DNA of 55,079 bases, from the NCBI RefSeq assembly GCF_000225525.1, contig NZ_AGBF01000032.1, positions 1 to 55,079 on the forward strand, read 5' to 3'. The stretch is from Streptomyces zinciresistens K42 (GTDB taxonomy: Bacteria; Actinomycetota; Actinomycetes; Streptomycetales; Streptomycetaceae). Both the position numbers and the translations under genes were made by a program. The notes beneath the pieces were generated by a model that saw nothing but the letters and a program-made list of their open reading frames with translations, did not search any database and had not been told where the DNA came from. Below are positions 9,779-17,204 of the stretch, in pieces; within the stretch, counting starts at the first letter, position 1, and each line of letters starts with the position of its first letter.

Positions 9779-10563
9779 CGGTCGTGGCGAGCACCCCGCC
9801 GCCGCGGCTGCCGGTGCGCGACCGGGCGGCGAGCCCGACCCGGGCGCCGGGCGTCTCACCGATGCTCACCCGGCTCGCCGAGGAACGGGCCACCGGTGTC
9901 CTGGAGCGCGAGCACGGCACGCTCCATCTGGCCGAGGGGCGGGTGGTGCACGCCGAGAGCCCGCTCGCGACCAGCCTCGCCACCCTGCTGACCCGCCACG
10001 GCGGCCTGGACGGCGCCGCCTGGCGGGAGGCGGAGGACCGGGCCGACGAGGGCCGGCTCCTGCGGCACGGCGTGACGCCGGGCGTGCTGGAACTGGCCCA
10101 GGCCAGCGCCCTGTACGACGCCGCCTACTTCGCGCTGGCGCCCAGCAGCACCCCCGGCCGCTTCCGGTACGGCGGCGCGCACTGGCTGGCCGGGGTGCAT
10201 CCCGTACCGGTCGGCGCGCTGGAGCAGGAGACGCTGCGCCGGCGGGCGCTGCTGCCGCGGATATGGCCCGACCCGGCGACGGACGGCGCGCCGCTGGTGC
10301 GGGCCGACCCGGTCGCCGCGCCCGCGGTCCCCTCCCGGCAGGCCGCCGTGCTGGCACGGGTCGACGGCGTCCGCAGGGCCGTCGACATCGCGCGGGAGCT
10401 GGGCAGGCCCGCCTTCCACACGCTGGTGCACCTGCGGCGGCTGGCGGCGGCCGGGCTGGTCTCGCCGCGGCCGGCGCCCGCCCGGGACCGTCCGCCGGAC
10501 ACCGGCACCGATCCCTATGTCGCGCTGCTCAAGAGGGTCAGGGATGCGCTGGAGGCCCTTTGA
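9775..10563 (+). CDS. DUF4388/PATAN-like protein with a C-terminal winged-helix segment
   Basis: The 262-residue protein begins at the ATG overlapping the previous stop. Residues 25-65 (MLTRLAEERATGVLEREHG, then LHLAEGRVVHAES) match the DUF4388/PATAN pattern seen in two-component-associated and gliding-related signalling proteins. The C-terminal third (RQAAVLARVDGVRRAVDIAR, then LVHLRRLAAAGLV) looks like a winged helix-turn-helix. It has no signal peptide or membrane segment, so it should act in the cytoplasm, probably with the roadblock proteins of the same operon. The domain assignment is by eye. Confidence 0.75.
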   Translation: MTVVASTPPPRLPVRDRAASPTRAPGVSPMLTRLAEERATGVLEREHGTLHLAEGRVVHAESPLATSLATLLTRHGGLDGAAWREAEDRADEGRLLRHGVTPGVLELAQASALYDAAYFALAPSSTPGRFRYGGAHWLAGVHPVPVGALEQETLRRRALLPRIWPDPATDGAPLVRADPVAAPAVPSRQAAVLARVDGVRRAVDIARELGRPAFHTLVHLRRLAAAGLVSPRPAPARDRPPDTGTDPYVALLKRVRDALEAL

Positions 10564-10648
10564 CCGCAAACCCTTCGAAGAAGAGGACCGCGAGCCGGCC
10601 GGGTTGCCGCGCCCGCCGCAGCGGTCCCGCGCCGAGAGGAGAAACCTG

Positions 10649-11146
10649 ATGGCGGCAGAGGCCCCGATACTCGACGAGTTCCGCCGGCTCAGAGCCCGTG
10701 TGCCGCAGCTGACCGGGGCGCTGGCGGCCGGCGTGGACGGACTCGTCCTCGCGCACGACACCCCCGGTGTCGAACCCGACGGCCTCGCCGCCCTGACCGC
10801 CGCCGCGCTCGGCGTGGCGGTCCGGCTGACGGACGAGACCGCCCGCGGCGACTTCCGTGAACTGCTCATGCGGGGCACCTACGGCTATGTGGCGACCTAT
10901 GCCGCGGGCCGTACGGCGGTGCTGACGCTGCTCGCCCAGGACGGCGTGAACGTCGGCCGGCTGCATCTGGAGGGCCGCCGCGCCGGCGCCCGGATCGGGG
11001 AGCTGGTCGACGCCGGGGCGGTACCCCTGCGGCGCACCCCCGCCCGCAGCTCCGCCAAGGAGCCCCGCACCCCCGCGCCCACCCGCAACAGAACCGCGCG
11101 CCCGGCCCGTACCGCGGCCAACACGCGCACCACCACAGAGAGTTGA
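10649..11146 (+). CDS. Roadblock/LC7 domain protein with a basic tail
   Basis: The 165-residue protein has a canonical roadblock/LC7 core: VDGLVLAHDTPGVEPDGLAA, a middle ELLMRGTYGYVATYAAG, and TAVLTLLAQDGVNVGRLHLE. A disordered tail of about 30 residues is rich in Arg, Pro and Thr. The start at 10649 is chosen for AGAGGAG eight bases upstream. An alternative in-frame ATG at 10544, inside the end of the previous gene, also has an AGAGGG-like site and would add a charged 35-residue N-terminus; I cannot exclude it. Confidence 0.8.
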   Translation: MAAEAPILDEFRRLRARVPQLTGALAAGVDGLVLAHDTPGVEPDGLAALTAAALGVAVRLTDETARGDFRELLMRGTYGYVATYAAGRTAVLTLLAQDGVNVGRLHLEGRRAGARIGELVDAGAVPLRRTPARSSAKEPRTPAPTRNRTARPARTAANTRTTTES

Positions 11147-11159
11147 GAGGAACCCAACC

Positions 11160-11534
11160 ATGGCCAACACCGAGACCACGCTCAAGGAATGCCTCGCCTC
11201 CATCGAGGGCGCGACGGGAGTGGCCCTCGTCGACTACACGAGCGGCATGGCGCTGGGCACGCTCGGCGGCAGCAAGACCTTCGACCTCAACGTCGCCGCC
11301 GCGGGCAACACCGACGTGGTGCGCGCCAAGATGCGCACGATGGAGCACCTCGGCCTCAAGAGCGGCATCGAGGACATCCTGATCACGCTGACCGACCAGT
11401 ACCACCTGATCCGGCTGCTGACCGGGCGCGGCGGGAACGGCCTCTTCCTGTACCTGGCGCTGGACGCCAAGCGCGCCAACCTGGCGATGGCCAGGCACCA
11501 GCTGAAGAGGATCGAGGAGGATCTGGAGGTCTGA
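11160..11534 (+). CDS. Roadblock/LC7-like small protein, last of the cluster
   Basis: This 124-residue paralogue of the gene at 9386 reads GVALVDYTSGMALGTLGG, GIEDILITLTDQYHLIRLL and GLFLYLALDAKRANLAMARH. It has an excellent ribosome binding site (GAGAGGA, eight bases) and starts 13 bases after the previous stop, so it is probably co-transcribed. It lacks the acidic insert of the first paralogue, so it is the more typical version. Function is unknown. Confidence 0.8.
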   Translation: MANTETTLKECLASIEGATGVALVDYTSGMALGTLGGSKTFDLNVAAAGNTDVVRAKMRTMEHLGLKSGIEDILITLTDQYHLIRLLTGRGGNGLFLYLALDAKRANLAMARHQLKRIEEDLEV

Positions 11535-11535
11535 T

Positions 11536-11572
11536 CCGCCGCGCGGCGATCCGGCCTACACCGGCGCGGCGG
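11536..11572. terminator. Hairpin at the end of the roadblock cluster
   Basis: A 9-bp inverted repeat (CCGCCGCGC / GCGCGGCGG) directly follows the stop of the last roadblock gene and overlaps the end of the converging membrane-protein gene. Without a T-run it is only a plausible terminator. Confidence 0.45.
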
Positions 11573-12170
11573 TGCGGCGGCGGGCCCCTCCGGGGGCCGC
11601 GTCGCCCGCGGCGACACCCGTGCTGCGGTAGCCCCGTACGGCCTTGCCCGCGGGGCCGCCGCCGCGGCCGTCCAGCCAGTCGACGCGCACCCACAGCAGG
11701 GCGCCCCCGGCCCGCTCGCGCCGGCCCAGCCAGGCCGCCTTGAGCCACAGGCCGAGCCCGCACCCGGCGAGCACCAGGCCACCGGCGGCGGGTACGGCGA
11801 ACGCGCTGCCGAACGCGGCGAGGAAGGCGAGGAGCAGCCACCAGCGGTGGCCCCGGCGCCAGCCGCGCACGGACACCGCCCGGTCCTGGAGCACGTCGTG
11901 CCGACCGGCACGGGAGGCCGAGCCGGTCAGGGCGGTGTAGCGCCCGCGGCGCACGCCCGCCACGACGGCCGCCGCGACGAGGAACGCCGCCGCCCCGGCC
12001 AGTACGCCGATCCGGCGCCCCGTCAGCCCCGCCGGCAGCAGGCCGGCGCCCGCCGCGCCCGCCCCGAGCCACATGAGCGGGGCGGCCCCGGCCCGGACGA
12101 CGACGGCCACCCGGGCCAGTCCGTGTCCGCCGTGTCCTGCGTGTCCTTCTGGTCGTCCTGTGCGTGCCAC
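11556..12170 (-). CDS. Hypothetical multi-pass membrane protein
   Basis: The 204-residue protein starts at GTG 12170 with GGGAGG six bases upstream. Hydrophobic stretches near residues 27-50, 54-68 and 110-145 (WWLLLAFLAAFGSAFAVPAA) suggest three or four transmembrane helices, with a His/Gly-rich N-terminus and a basic, Ala-rich C-terminus. I recognise no family. It converges on the roadblock cluster and is separated by 171 bases from the upstream RpiR gene on the same strand. Confidence 0.7.
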   Translation of the reverse strand: MARTGRPEGHAGHGGHGLARVAVVVRAGAAPLMWLGAGAAGAGLLPAGLTGRRIGVLAGAAAFLVAAAVVAGVRRGRYTALTGSASRAGRHDVLQDRAVSVRGWRRGHRWWLLLAFLAAFGSAFAVPAAGGLVLAGCGLGLWLKAAWLGRRERAGGALLWVRVDWLDGRGGGPAGKAVRGYRSTGVAAGDAAPGGARRRTAAPV

Positions 12171-12205
12171 GCCCGGCCTCCCGTCCGACGACTCCCCTTG
12201 CGCTG

Positions 12206-12253
12206 TCCGTGCTGTACGCGCTGCTGTGCTCCGTGCTGCACGCGCTGCTGTGC
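12206..12253. repeat. 24-bp tandem duplication
   Basis: Two adjacent 24-base copies (12206-12229 and 12230-12253) differ at one base (TCCGTGCTGTACGCG versus TCCGTGCTGCACGCG). They lie in the intergenic region upstream of the membrane-protein gene. No function is apparent. Confidence 0.85.
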
Positions 12254-12341
12254 GGGGAGGTTAGCCAGCCAATGTGAGACGCGCCTTAAGAGCGCCCTCC
12301 CGCGGCACCCGGCCCGCGGCGCCGCTCTCCCGGGCGGCCGC

Positions 12342-13202
12342 TCACTCGGTGAACAGCCCCCGCGCCGCCGCCCGCGCGTCGAATTCCTCCAGGCGTGCCT
12401 GGGCGTCGGGAAGGTCGTCGCACATCGCCTCCAGCAGGACCCGCCCGAGCAGCATCGGCGCGCAGGCGGTGTCGAAGGCGAGGCCCGTGCCGACGGCCGC
12501 GGGCAGCAGCAGGTCGGAGACCTTGGCGACGGGCGCGAACGCGGAGTCGGCGACGGTCACGACGGTCAGCCCGGCCGCCTTGGCGAAGCCGAGGGTGTCC
12601 ACGACCTCGCGCGGGTGGCGGGGCAGCGCGAAGCAGAGCAGGGCGGTGGCGCCCGCCCGGACGGCGGCGTCGATCCGGTCCTGGATCATCGTGCCGCCCT
12701 CGTGCAGCAGCCGTACGTCGGGGTGGACCTTGGCGGCGAAGTACGCGAAGCCGTACGCCTGGGAGGCGGCGGCGCGCAGGCCGAGGACGGGCAGCGGGCG
12801 CGAGGCCGCGAGCAGGCGCCCCGCGCGCTGCACGGGCCGGGGGTCGGCCAGCACCTCGGCGAGATGGCGCAGGTTCTCGATCTCGGCCTCGACGGCCTCC
12901 TGGTACTCGTTGTACGAGGCCGTGTCGGCCGCGGGTTCCGCGGGCGCGACCTCGCGCAGGTGCCTGCGCAGCGCCGGGTAGCCGTCGAAGCCGAGGGCGA
13001 CGGCGAAGCGGGTCACGGAGGGCTGGCTGACCCCGGCGAGTTCGGCCAGCTCCACGCTGGACAGGAACGGCACGTCGGCGGCCCGGCGCACCATGCTGTG
13101 CGCGATGCGGCGCTGGGTCGGGGTGAGCCGGTGCCCCTCGAAGAGCGCCTGCAGCCGGGCGGCCGGGCTGTCCGTGCCGCTCGTGTTCCTGTCCGCGCTC
13201 AT
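12342..13202 (-). CDS. RpiR/HexR-type regulator (helix-turn-helix plus SIS domain)
   Basis: The 286-residue protein has an N-terminal helix-turn-helix (LTPTQRRIAHSMVRR, then SSVELAELAGVSQPSVTRFA, residues about 24-65) and a C-terminal SIS fold (VLGLRAAASQAYGFAYFA, then ALLCFALPRHPREVVDTLGF). RpiR regulators usually sense phosphosugars through the SIS domain. The start ATG at 13202 overlaps the stop of the lyase gene as ATGA, so it is translated with that enzyme and probably controls it or the divergent transporter. Confidence 0.9.
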   Translation of the reverse strand: MSADRNTSGTDSPAARLQALFEGHRLTPTQRRIAHSMVRRAADVPFLSSVELAELAGVSQPSVTRFAVALGFDGYPALRRHLREVAPAEPAADTASYNEYQEAVEAEIENLRHLAEVLADPRPVQRAGRLLAASRPLPVLGLRAAASQAYGFAYFAAKVHPDVRLLHEGGTMIQDRIDAAVRAGATALLCFALPRHPREVVDTLGFAKAAGLTVVTVADSAFAPVAKVSDLLLPAAVGTGLAFDTACAPMLLGRVLLEAMCDDLPDAQARLEEFDARAAARGLFTE

Positions 13203-14716
13203 GCCGCGCTTCCCCTCCAGATCTCCGTGAACCGGTCCAGCAGTGCCGCCGCCGCCGTCACGTCGTCGGTGAGCGGGCGGTCGGCCGGGTCGCCGTCGAG
13301 CACCGACTCGGCCACGTCCAGCGCGCGGCCCACCGGAAGCCCGGGGTCGGGCCGCAGCCCGCGCTGGCGCAACGCCCGTACGGCGGCCACGAGTTCGCAG
13401 CCGACGACGAGACGGTACGCGCCGCACGCGCGCAGGGTCTGCCGGGCGGCGAGCGAGGCGAAGCTGGCCTGCTCCTCCACGCCCCGGGAGAGTACAGCGT
13501 GGCCGAGCGAGGCGGGGGCGGAGAACGCGCGCAGATCACCGAGGGCGGCGCCGGCGGCGTACTCCAGGATCATCACACCGGACGAGGCGGGCTCGTGGTC
13601 GGCGAGGAAGGGCTTCAGCCGGGTGTAGGCGGGCTCGTTCAGGGTCGAGAGCCGGGAGGTGGACAGCCGGGCCACCTGGGTCAGCGCCAGCCGGAAGTGG
13701 TCCAGGGCGAGGGCGAGTTGGGCCTGGTAGAAGCCGCCGTGGTGGTAGGCGGCCATGTCCTCGGGGGAGATGAGGGGGTTCTCGGCGGCGGCGTTGATCT
13801 CCACCGCGAGGACCGCCTCCAGGGCGTCGGCCGCGTCGTGCGCGGGACCGTGGATCTGGGGCAGGCAGCGGAAGCCGTACGGGTCCTGGATGCGCCCGAG
13901 CGGCGGGGTGGGCCGGTCCTCGGCGCCGATCAACGCCCGCATCCTGCGCGCGACTTCGATGCTCCCGCGGTGCGGCCGGGCGGTGTGCACGGGGGCCGCG
14001 TAGGGCTCGTGGGAACCGTCGACGGCGAGCAGGGACAGCGCGGCGACCACCTGGGTGGCGGCCACGAGTCCGCGCAGTTCGGCGAGGGCGAGGGCGGCCT
14101 GGCCGAGGGTGAGGGCGTTGCTGCTGATGAACGCGAGGGCGTCGTTGTTGTCGAGGGCCTGCGGTTCGGGGGCGCCGGTGCCGCGCCAGGGGTGCTCGCC
14201 GGCCAGCGCGAGGCCGGCCTGCGCCAGGGCCGCGATGTCGCCGGTGCCGACCGAGCCGAACTCGTTCACGACCGGGTGGGCCCCGCCCTCCAGGGCCTCG
14301 CAGAGCGCGGTGACGACGCTCGGGCGCAGGCCGGCGCCGCCGGCCAGCAGCTGGTTGGCGCGTACGGCGAGCATGGCGCGCACCTGGCGGGCGGGCAGTT
14401 CCGCGCCGACGGCGCCGGCGTGGCTGCGCAGCAGGCGCAGGCCGTGCTCGGCGGCGGCCTCGGTGGGCACGTCCTCGTTCCGGTTGGCGCCGACGCCGGT
14501 CGAGCGGCCGTAGACGCGGCCGGTCGCGGCGATCAGCCGGGCGGCGTCCCAGGACTCCTCGGCGCGCTTCATCGCCTGGCTCGCGGCGACCGGCCGCGCG
14601 GTCCCGTCGGCGAGCCGCACGACGTCGTCGACGCCGAGTCCGATCCCGTCGAGGACGACGAGGCCGGTATGCGAGGACGGCACAGCCTCCGGCATGTCCA
14701 CGATCCGAGACGACAT
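13199..14716 (-). CDS. Histidine/aromatic ammonia-lyase homologue lacking the MIO triad
   Basis: The 505-residue protein is full length for the HAL/PAL family. It keeps VYGRSTGVGANRNE (Tyr69, like the catalytic Tyr of YGVNTGFG), RANQLLAGGAGLRPSVV, QDPYGFRCLPQIHG and NAAAENPLIS. The segment that should read GSVGASGDLAPLA reads GSVGTGDIAALA (residues 154-164): one residue is missing and Ser is replaced by Thr, so the methylidene-imidazolone cofactor cannot form in the usual way. The NG of KEGLALLNGT is SS (ALAFISSNA). A MIO-free lyase would need a better leaving group than ammonia, for example trimethylamine, as in ergothionase (from memory). Start ATG 14714-14716 with GGGGAG upstream. Confidence 0.85.
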   Translation of the reverse strand: MSSRIVDMPEAVPSSHTGLVVLDGIGLGVDDVVRLADGTARPVAASQAMKRAEESWDAARLIAATGRVYGRSTGVGANRNEDVPTEAAAEHGLRLLRSHAGAVGAELPARQVRAMLAVRANQLLAGGAGLRPSVVTALCEALEGGAHPVVNEFGSVGTGDIAALAQAGLALAGEHPWRGTGAPEPQALDNNDALAFISSNALTLGQAALALAELRGLVAATQVVAALSLLAVDGSHEPYAAPVHTARPHRGSIEVARRMRALIGAEDRPTPPLGRIQDPYGFRCLPQIHGPAHDAADALEAVLAVEINAAAENPLISPEDMAAYHHGGFYQAQLALALDHFRLALTQVARLSTSRLSTLNEPAYTRLKPFLADHEPASSGVMILEYAAGAALGDLRAFSAPASLGHAVLSRGVEEQASFASLAARQTLRACGAYRLVVGCELVAAVRALRQRGLRPDPGLPVGRALDVAESVLDGDPADRPLTDDVTAAAALLDRFTEIWRGSAA

Positions 14717-14857
14717 CAAGCCCAAACTCCCCTCAACCCGGACACCGGGTCTTGCCCGCCGGTCTTCCGTTACTTCGGATTTACACCAACCCGTTGACAA
14801 CCTATTCAGCTACCAAGAACTCTGCATGAGGTTATACAGCCGGGCAAGGGACATCTC
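14717..14857. promoter_or_regulatory. Divergent promoter region between the lyase and the ABC transporter
   Basis: The 141-base gap is AT-richer than its flanks and includes a TTGACA (14794-14799) on the plus strand. The best -10 at 18 bases (AACTCT) is weak. Any operator for the RpiR regulator is expected here, but I see no convincing palindrome. Confidence 0.5.
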
Positions 14858-15892
14858 ATGATCCAGTTCGACGCGGTCCACAAGCGCTTCGCCAACGGCA
14901 CGACAGCAGTCCACGACCTCTCCCTGCGGGTTCCGGAGGGAGGCGTCACCGTCCTGGTCGGATCCTCCGGTTGCGGCAAGACGACCACCCTGCGGATGAT
15001 CAACCGGATGGTGGAGCCGACCTCCGGCACCATCCGGGTCGGCGGCAAGGACGTCACCGAACAGGACGCGGCCGAGCTGCGCCGCTCCATCGGGTACGTC
15101 ATCCAGCAGGCGGGCCTGTTCCCGCACCGCACGGTCCTCGACAACGTCGCCACCGTGCCCCTGCTGCTCGGCTGGAGCCGCCGCCGGGCGCGCTCGCGGG
15201 CGGCCGAGCTGCTGGAGACCGTCGGACTCGCCCCCGACGCCGCGCGGCGGTACCCGCACCAGCTCTCGGGCGGCCAGCAGCAGCGTGTCGGTGTGGCCCG
15301 CGCGCTCGCCGCCGACCCGCCCGTCCTGCTGATGGACGAGCCCTTCGGCGCGGTCGACCCGGTGGTCCGCACCCAGCTCCAGGACGAACTGCTCAGGCTT
15401 CAGAAGGAGTTGAGCAAGACCATCGTCTTCGTCACCCACGACGTCGACGAGGCGGTGCGGCTCGGCGACCAGATAGCGATCTTCCGCACCGGCGGCCACC
15501 TGGTGCAGTGCGCCCCGCCCGCCGAACTGCTCGCCCGCCCCGCCGACGACTTCGTGGCCGGCTTCCTCGGCGCCGAACGCGGCCTGAAGCTGCTGTCGCT
15601 GCGCACCCTGGCGGACGTTCCGCAGGCTCCGGCCCCGCAGGGCGGCACCTGGACCCTCGTCCTCGACGAGGCCGGCCGCCCTCTGCACTGGGCCACGCGC
15701 GACACCGAGGTCCCGCTGCGGCCCCTGCGGGACGGCGACTCCCTGCTGGCCGCCCTCGACGAGTCGGTCGCCTCCCCCACCGGACTGACCGCCAGGGTCG
15801 ACGCCGACGGCGTCCTCACCGGCGTCACCTCCCGCGACGACATCCTCCGGCACGCCGGACGGGCCCACACCGAGGCGCGGGTGAGCGCGTGA
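14858..15892 (+). CDS. OpuC-type (quaternary amine) ABC transporter ATPase
   Basis: The 344-residue ATPase has Walker A GSSGCGKTT (35-43), the Q-loop VIQQAGLFPHRTV, signature LSGGQQQRVG, Walker B LLMDEPFGAVDP and the switch His in FVTHDVDEAVRLGD. The EPFGAVDPVVR and FVTHDVDEA wording is typical of the glycine-betaine/carnitine/choline subfamily. A C-terminal extension (about 245-340) resembles a degenerate CBS-pair regulatory domain. Start ATG 14858 with AAGGGA upstream; the stop overlaps the permease start as GTGA. Confidence 0.93.
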   Translation: MIQFDAVHKRFANGTTAVHDLSLRVPEGGVTVLVGSSGCGKTTTLRMINRMVEPTSGTIRVGGKDVTEQDAAELRRSIGYVIQQAGLFPHRTVLDNVATVPLLLGWSRRRARSRAAELLETVGLAPDAARRYPHQLSGGQQQRVGVARALAADPPVLLMDEPFGAVDPVVRTQLQDELLRLQKELSKTIVFVTHDVDEAVRLGDQIAIFRTGGHLVQCAPPAELLARPADDFVAGFLGAERGLKLLSLRTLADVPQAPAPQGGTWTLVLDEAGRPLHWATRDTEVPLRPLRDGDSLLAALDESVASPTGLTARVDADGVLTGVTSRDDILRHAGRAHTEARVSA

Positions 15893-16530
15893 ACATCGAC
15901 TGGTCCTGGATCGGCGACCACACCGACGACCTCACCACCCTGACGCTCTCCCACCTCCAGGCGGCGCTCACCGCGGTCCTCCTCGGCGTGCTGATCTCCC
16001 TGCCGCTCGCGGTGCTCGCCCACCGGATACGCCCCCTGCGCGGCTTCCTGCTCGGGCTGTCCAACGTGCTCTTCACGATCCCCTCGATCGCGATCTTCGT
16101 CCTGCTGCTCCCGGTGTCGGGCCTGACCCGCACCACCACCGTCATCGGCCTGACCGTCTACACCCTGGTCGTCCTGCTGCGGAACACCGTGGAGGGACTG
16201 GACTCGGTCCCGGTCAAGGTGAAGGAGGCGGCGAAGGCGATGGGCACGCGCCCGCTGCGCACGCTCCTGACCGTCGAGCTCCCGCTCGCCCTGCCCGTGA
16301 TCATGGCCGGGGTCCGCATCGCGACGGTCATGTCGATCTCCCTGGTCTCCGTCGCGACCTACATCGGCGACGGCGGACTCGGCCAGCTCTTCACCGACGG
16401 ATTCCAGCGCAACTTCCCCACGCCGGTGATCGTCGGCGTGGTCCTGACCCTGCTGCTGGCGGTGGCCGCCGACGCCCTGCTGGTCGCCCTTCAGTACGTC
16501 CTGACCCCCTGGCGGAGGCGGCGAGCCTGA
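15889..16530 (+). CDS. OpuC-type ABC transporter permease, first subunit
   Basis: The 213-residue permease starts at the GTG that overlaps the ATPase stop. It has five or six membrane helices and the EAA coupling motif (KVKEAAKAMGTRPLRTLLTVEL). The stretch NVLFTIPSIAIFVLLLP and the ending YIGDGGLGQLFTDGF are typical of OpuCB/OpuCD proteins. It pairs with the second permease one base downstream of its stop to form the membrane channel. Confidence 0.92.
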   Translation: MNIDWSWIGDHTDDLTTLTLSHLQAALTAVLLGVLISLPLAVLAHRIRPLRGFLLGLSNVLFTIPSIAIFVLLLPVSGLTRTTTVIGLTVYTLVVLLRNTVEGLDSVPVKVKEAAKAMGTRPLRTLLTVELPLALPVIMAGVRIATVMSISLVSVATYIGDGGLGQLFTDGFQRNFPTPVIVGVVLTLLLAVAADALLVALQYVLTPWRRRRA

Positions 16531-16531
16531 C

Positions 16532-17194
16532 ATGTACGAACTCCTCGAGAACCTCGGCGCGTGGCTGGCCGGCGGCGAGCAGTGGTCCGGCTCCGACGGC
16601 ATCGCCACCCGCCTCGCCGAGCACCTCCAGTACTCCCTGCTCGCCACGCTCATCGCGGCCGCCATCGGCCTCCCCCTCGGCCTGCTGATCGGCCACACCG
16701 GCAAGGGCGCCTTCGTCGCGATCAACCTCGCCTCCTTCGGGCGCGCCCTGCCGACCGTCGGCCTGGTCGTGCTGGTCTTCCTGGCAGGCGGGCTGTCGAT
16801 GCTGCCGGTCTACGTCGCCCTGGTCGCCCTCGCCGTCCCGGCGATCGTCACCAACACCTACGCCGGGATGACGGCCGTCGACCCGGACGTGAAGGACGCG
16901 GCGCGCGGCCAGGGGATGCGCGGTCACCAGGTCCTCCGCCAGGTGGAACTGCCCCTCGCCCTCCCGCTGATCATGACGGGCCTGCGCCTGGCGCTGATCC
17001 AGGTGGTGGCCACGGCCACCATCGCCGCCTACGTCTCCTTCGGGGGCCTCGGCCGCTACGTCTTCGACGGCCTCGCCCAGCGCGACCTCGTGCAGGTCCT
17101 CGGCGGCGCGGTGCTGGTCGCCGTCGTCGCCGTGGCCCTGGACCTCGTCCTCTCCGGCCTCCAGCGCCTCCTCTTCCGCCACCGCACCGCCTAG
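16532..17194 (+). CDS. OpuC-type ABC transporter permease, second subunit
   Basis: The 220-residue permease is homologous to the preceding one, with the EAA loop DVKDAARGQGMRGHQVLRQV and the ending AYVSFGGLGRYVFDGL. Only one base separates it from the upstream stop, so co-translation is likely. Two different permeases plus a free lipoprotein match the OpuC arrangement rather than the fused ProW/OpuF or EgtU arrangement. Confidence 0.92.
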   Translation: MYELLENLGAWLAGGEQWSGSDGIATRLAEHLQYSLLATLIAAAIGLPLGLLIGHTGKGAFVAINLASFGRALPTVGLVVLVFLAGGLSMLPVYVALVALAVPAIVTNTYAGMTAVDPDVKDAARGQGMRGHQVLRQVELPLALPLIMTGLRLALIQVVATATIAAYVSFGGLGRYVFDGLAQRDLVQVLGGAVLVAVVAVALDLVLSGLQRLLFRHRTA

Positions 17195-17204
17195 GGACCC
17201 TGCG

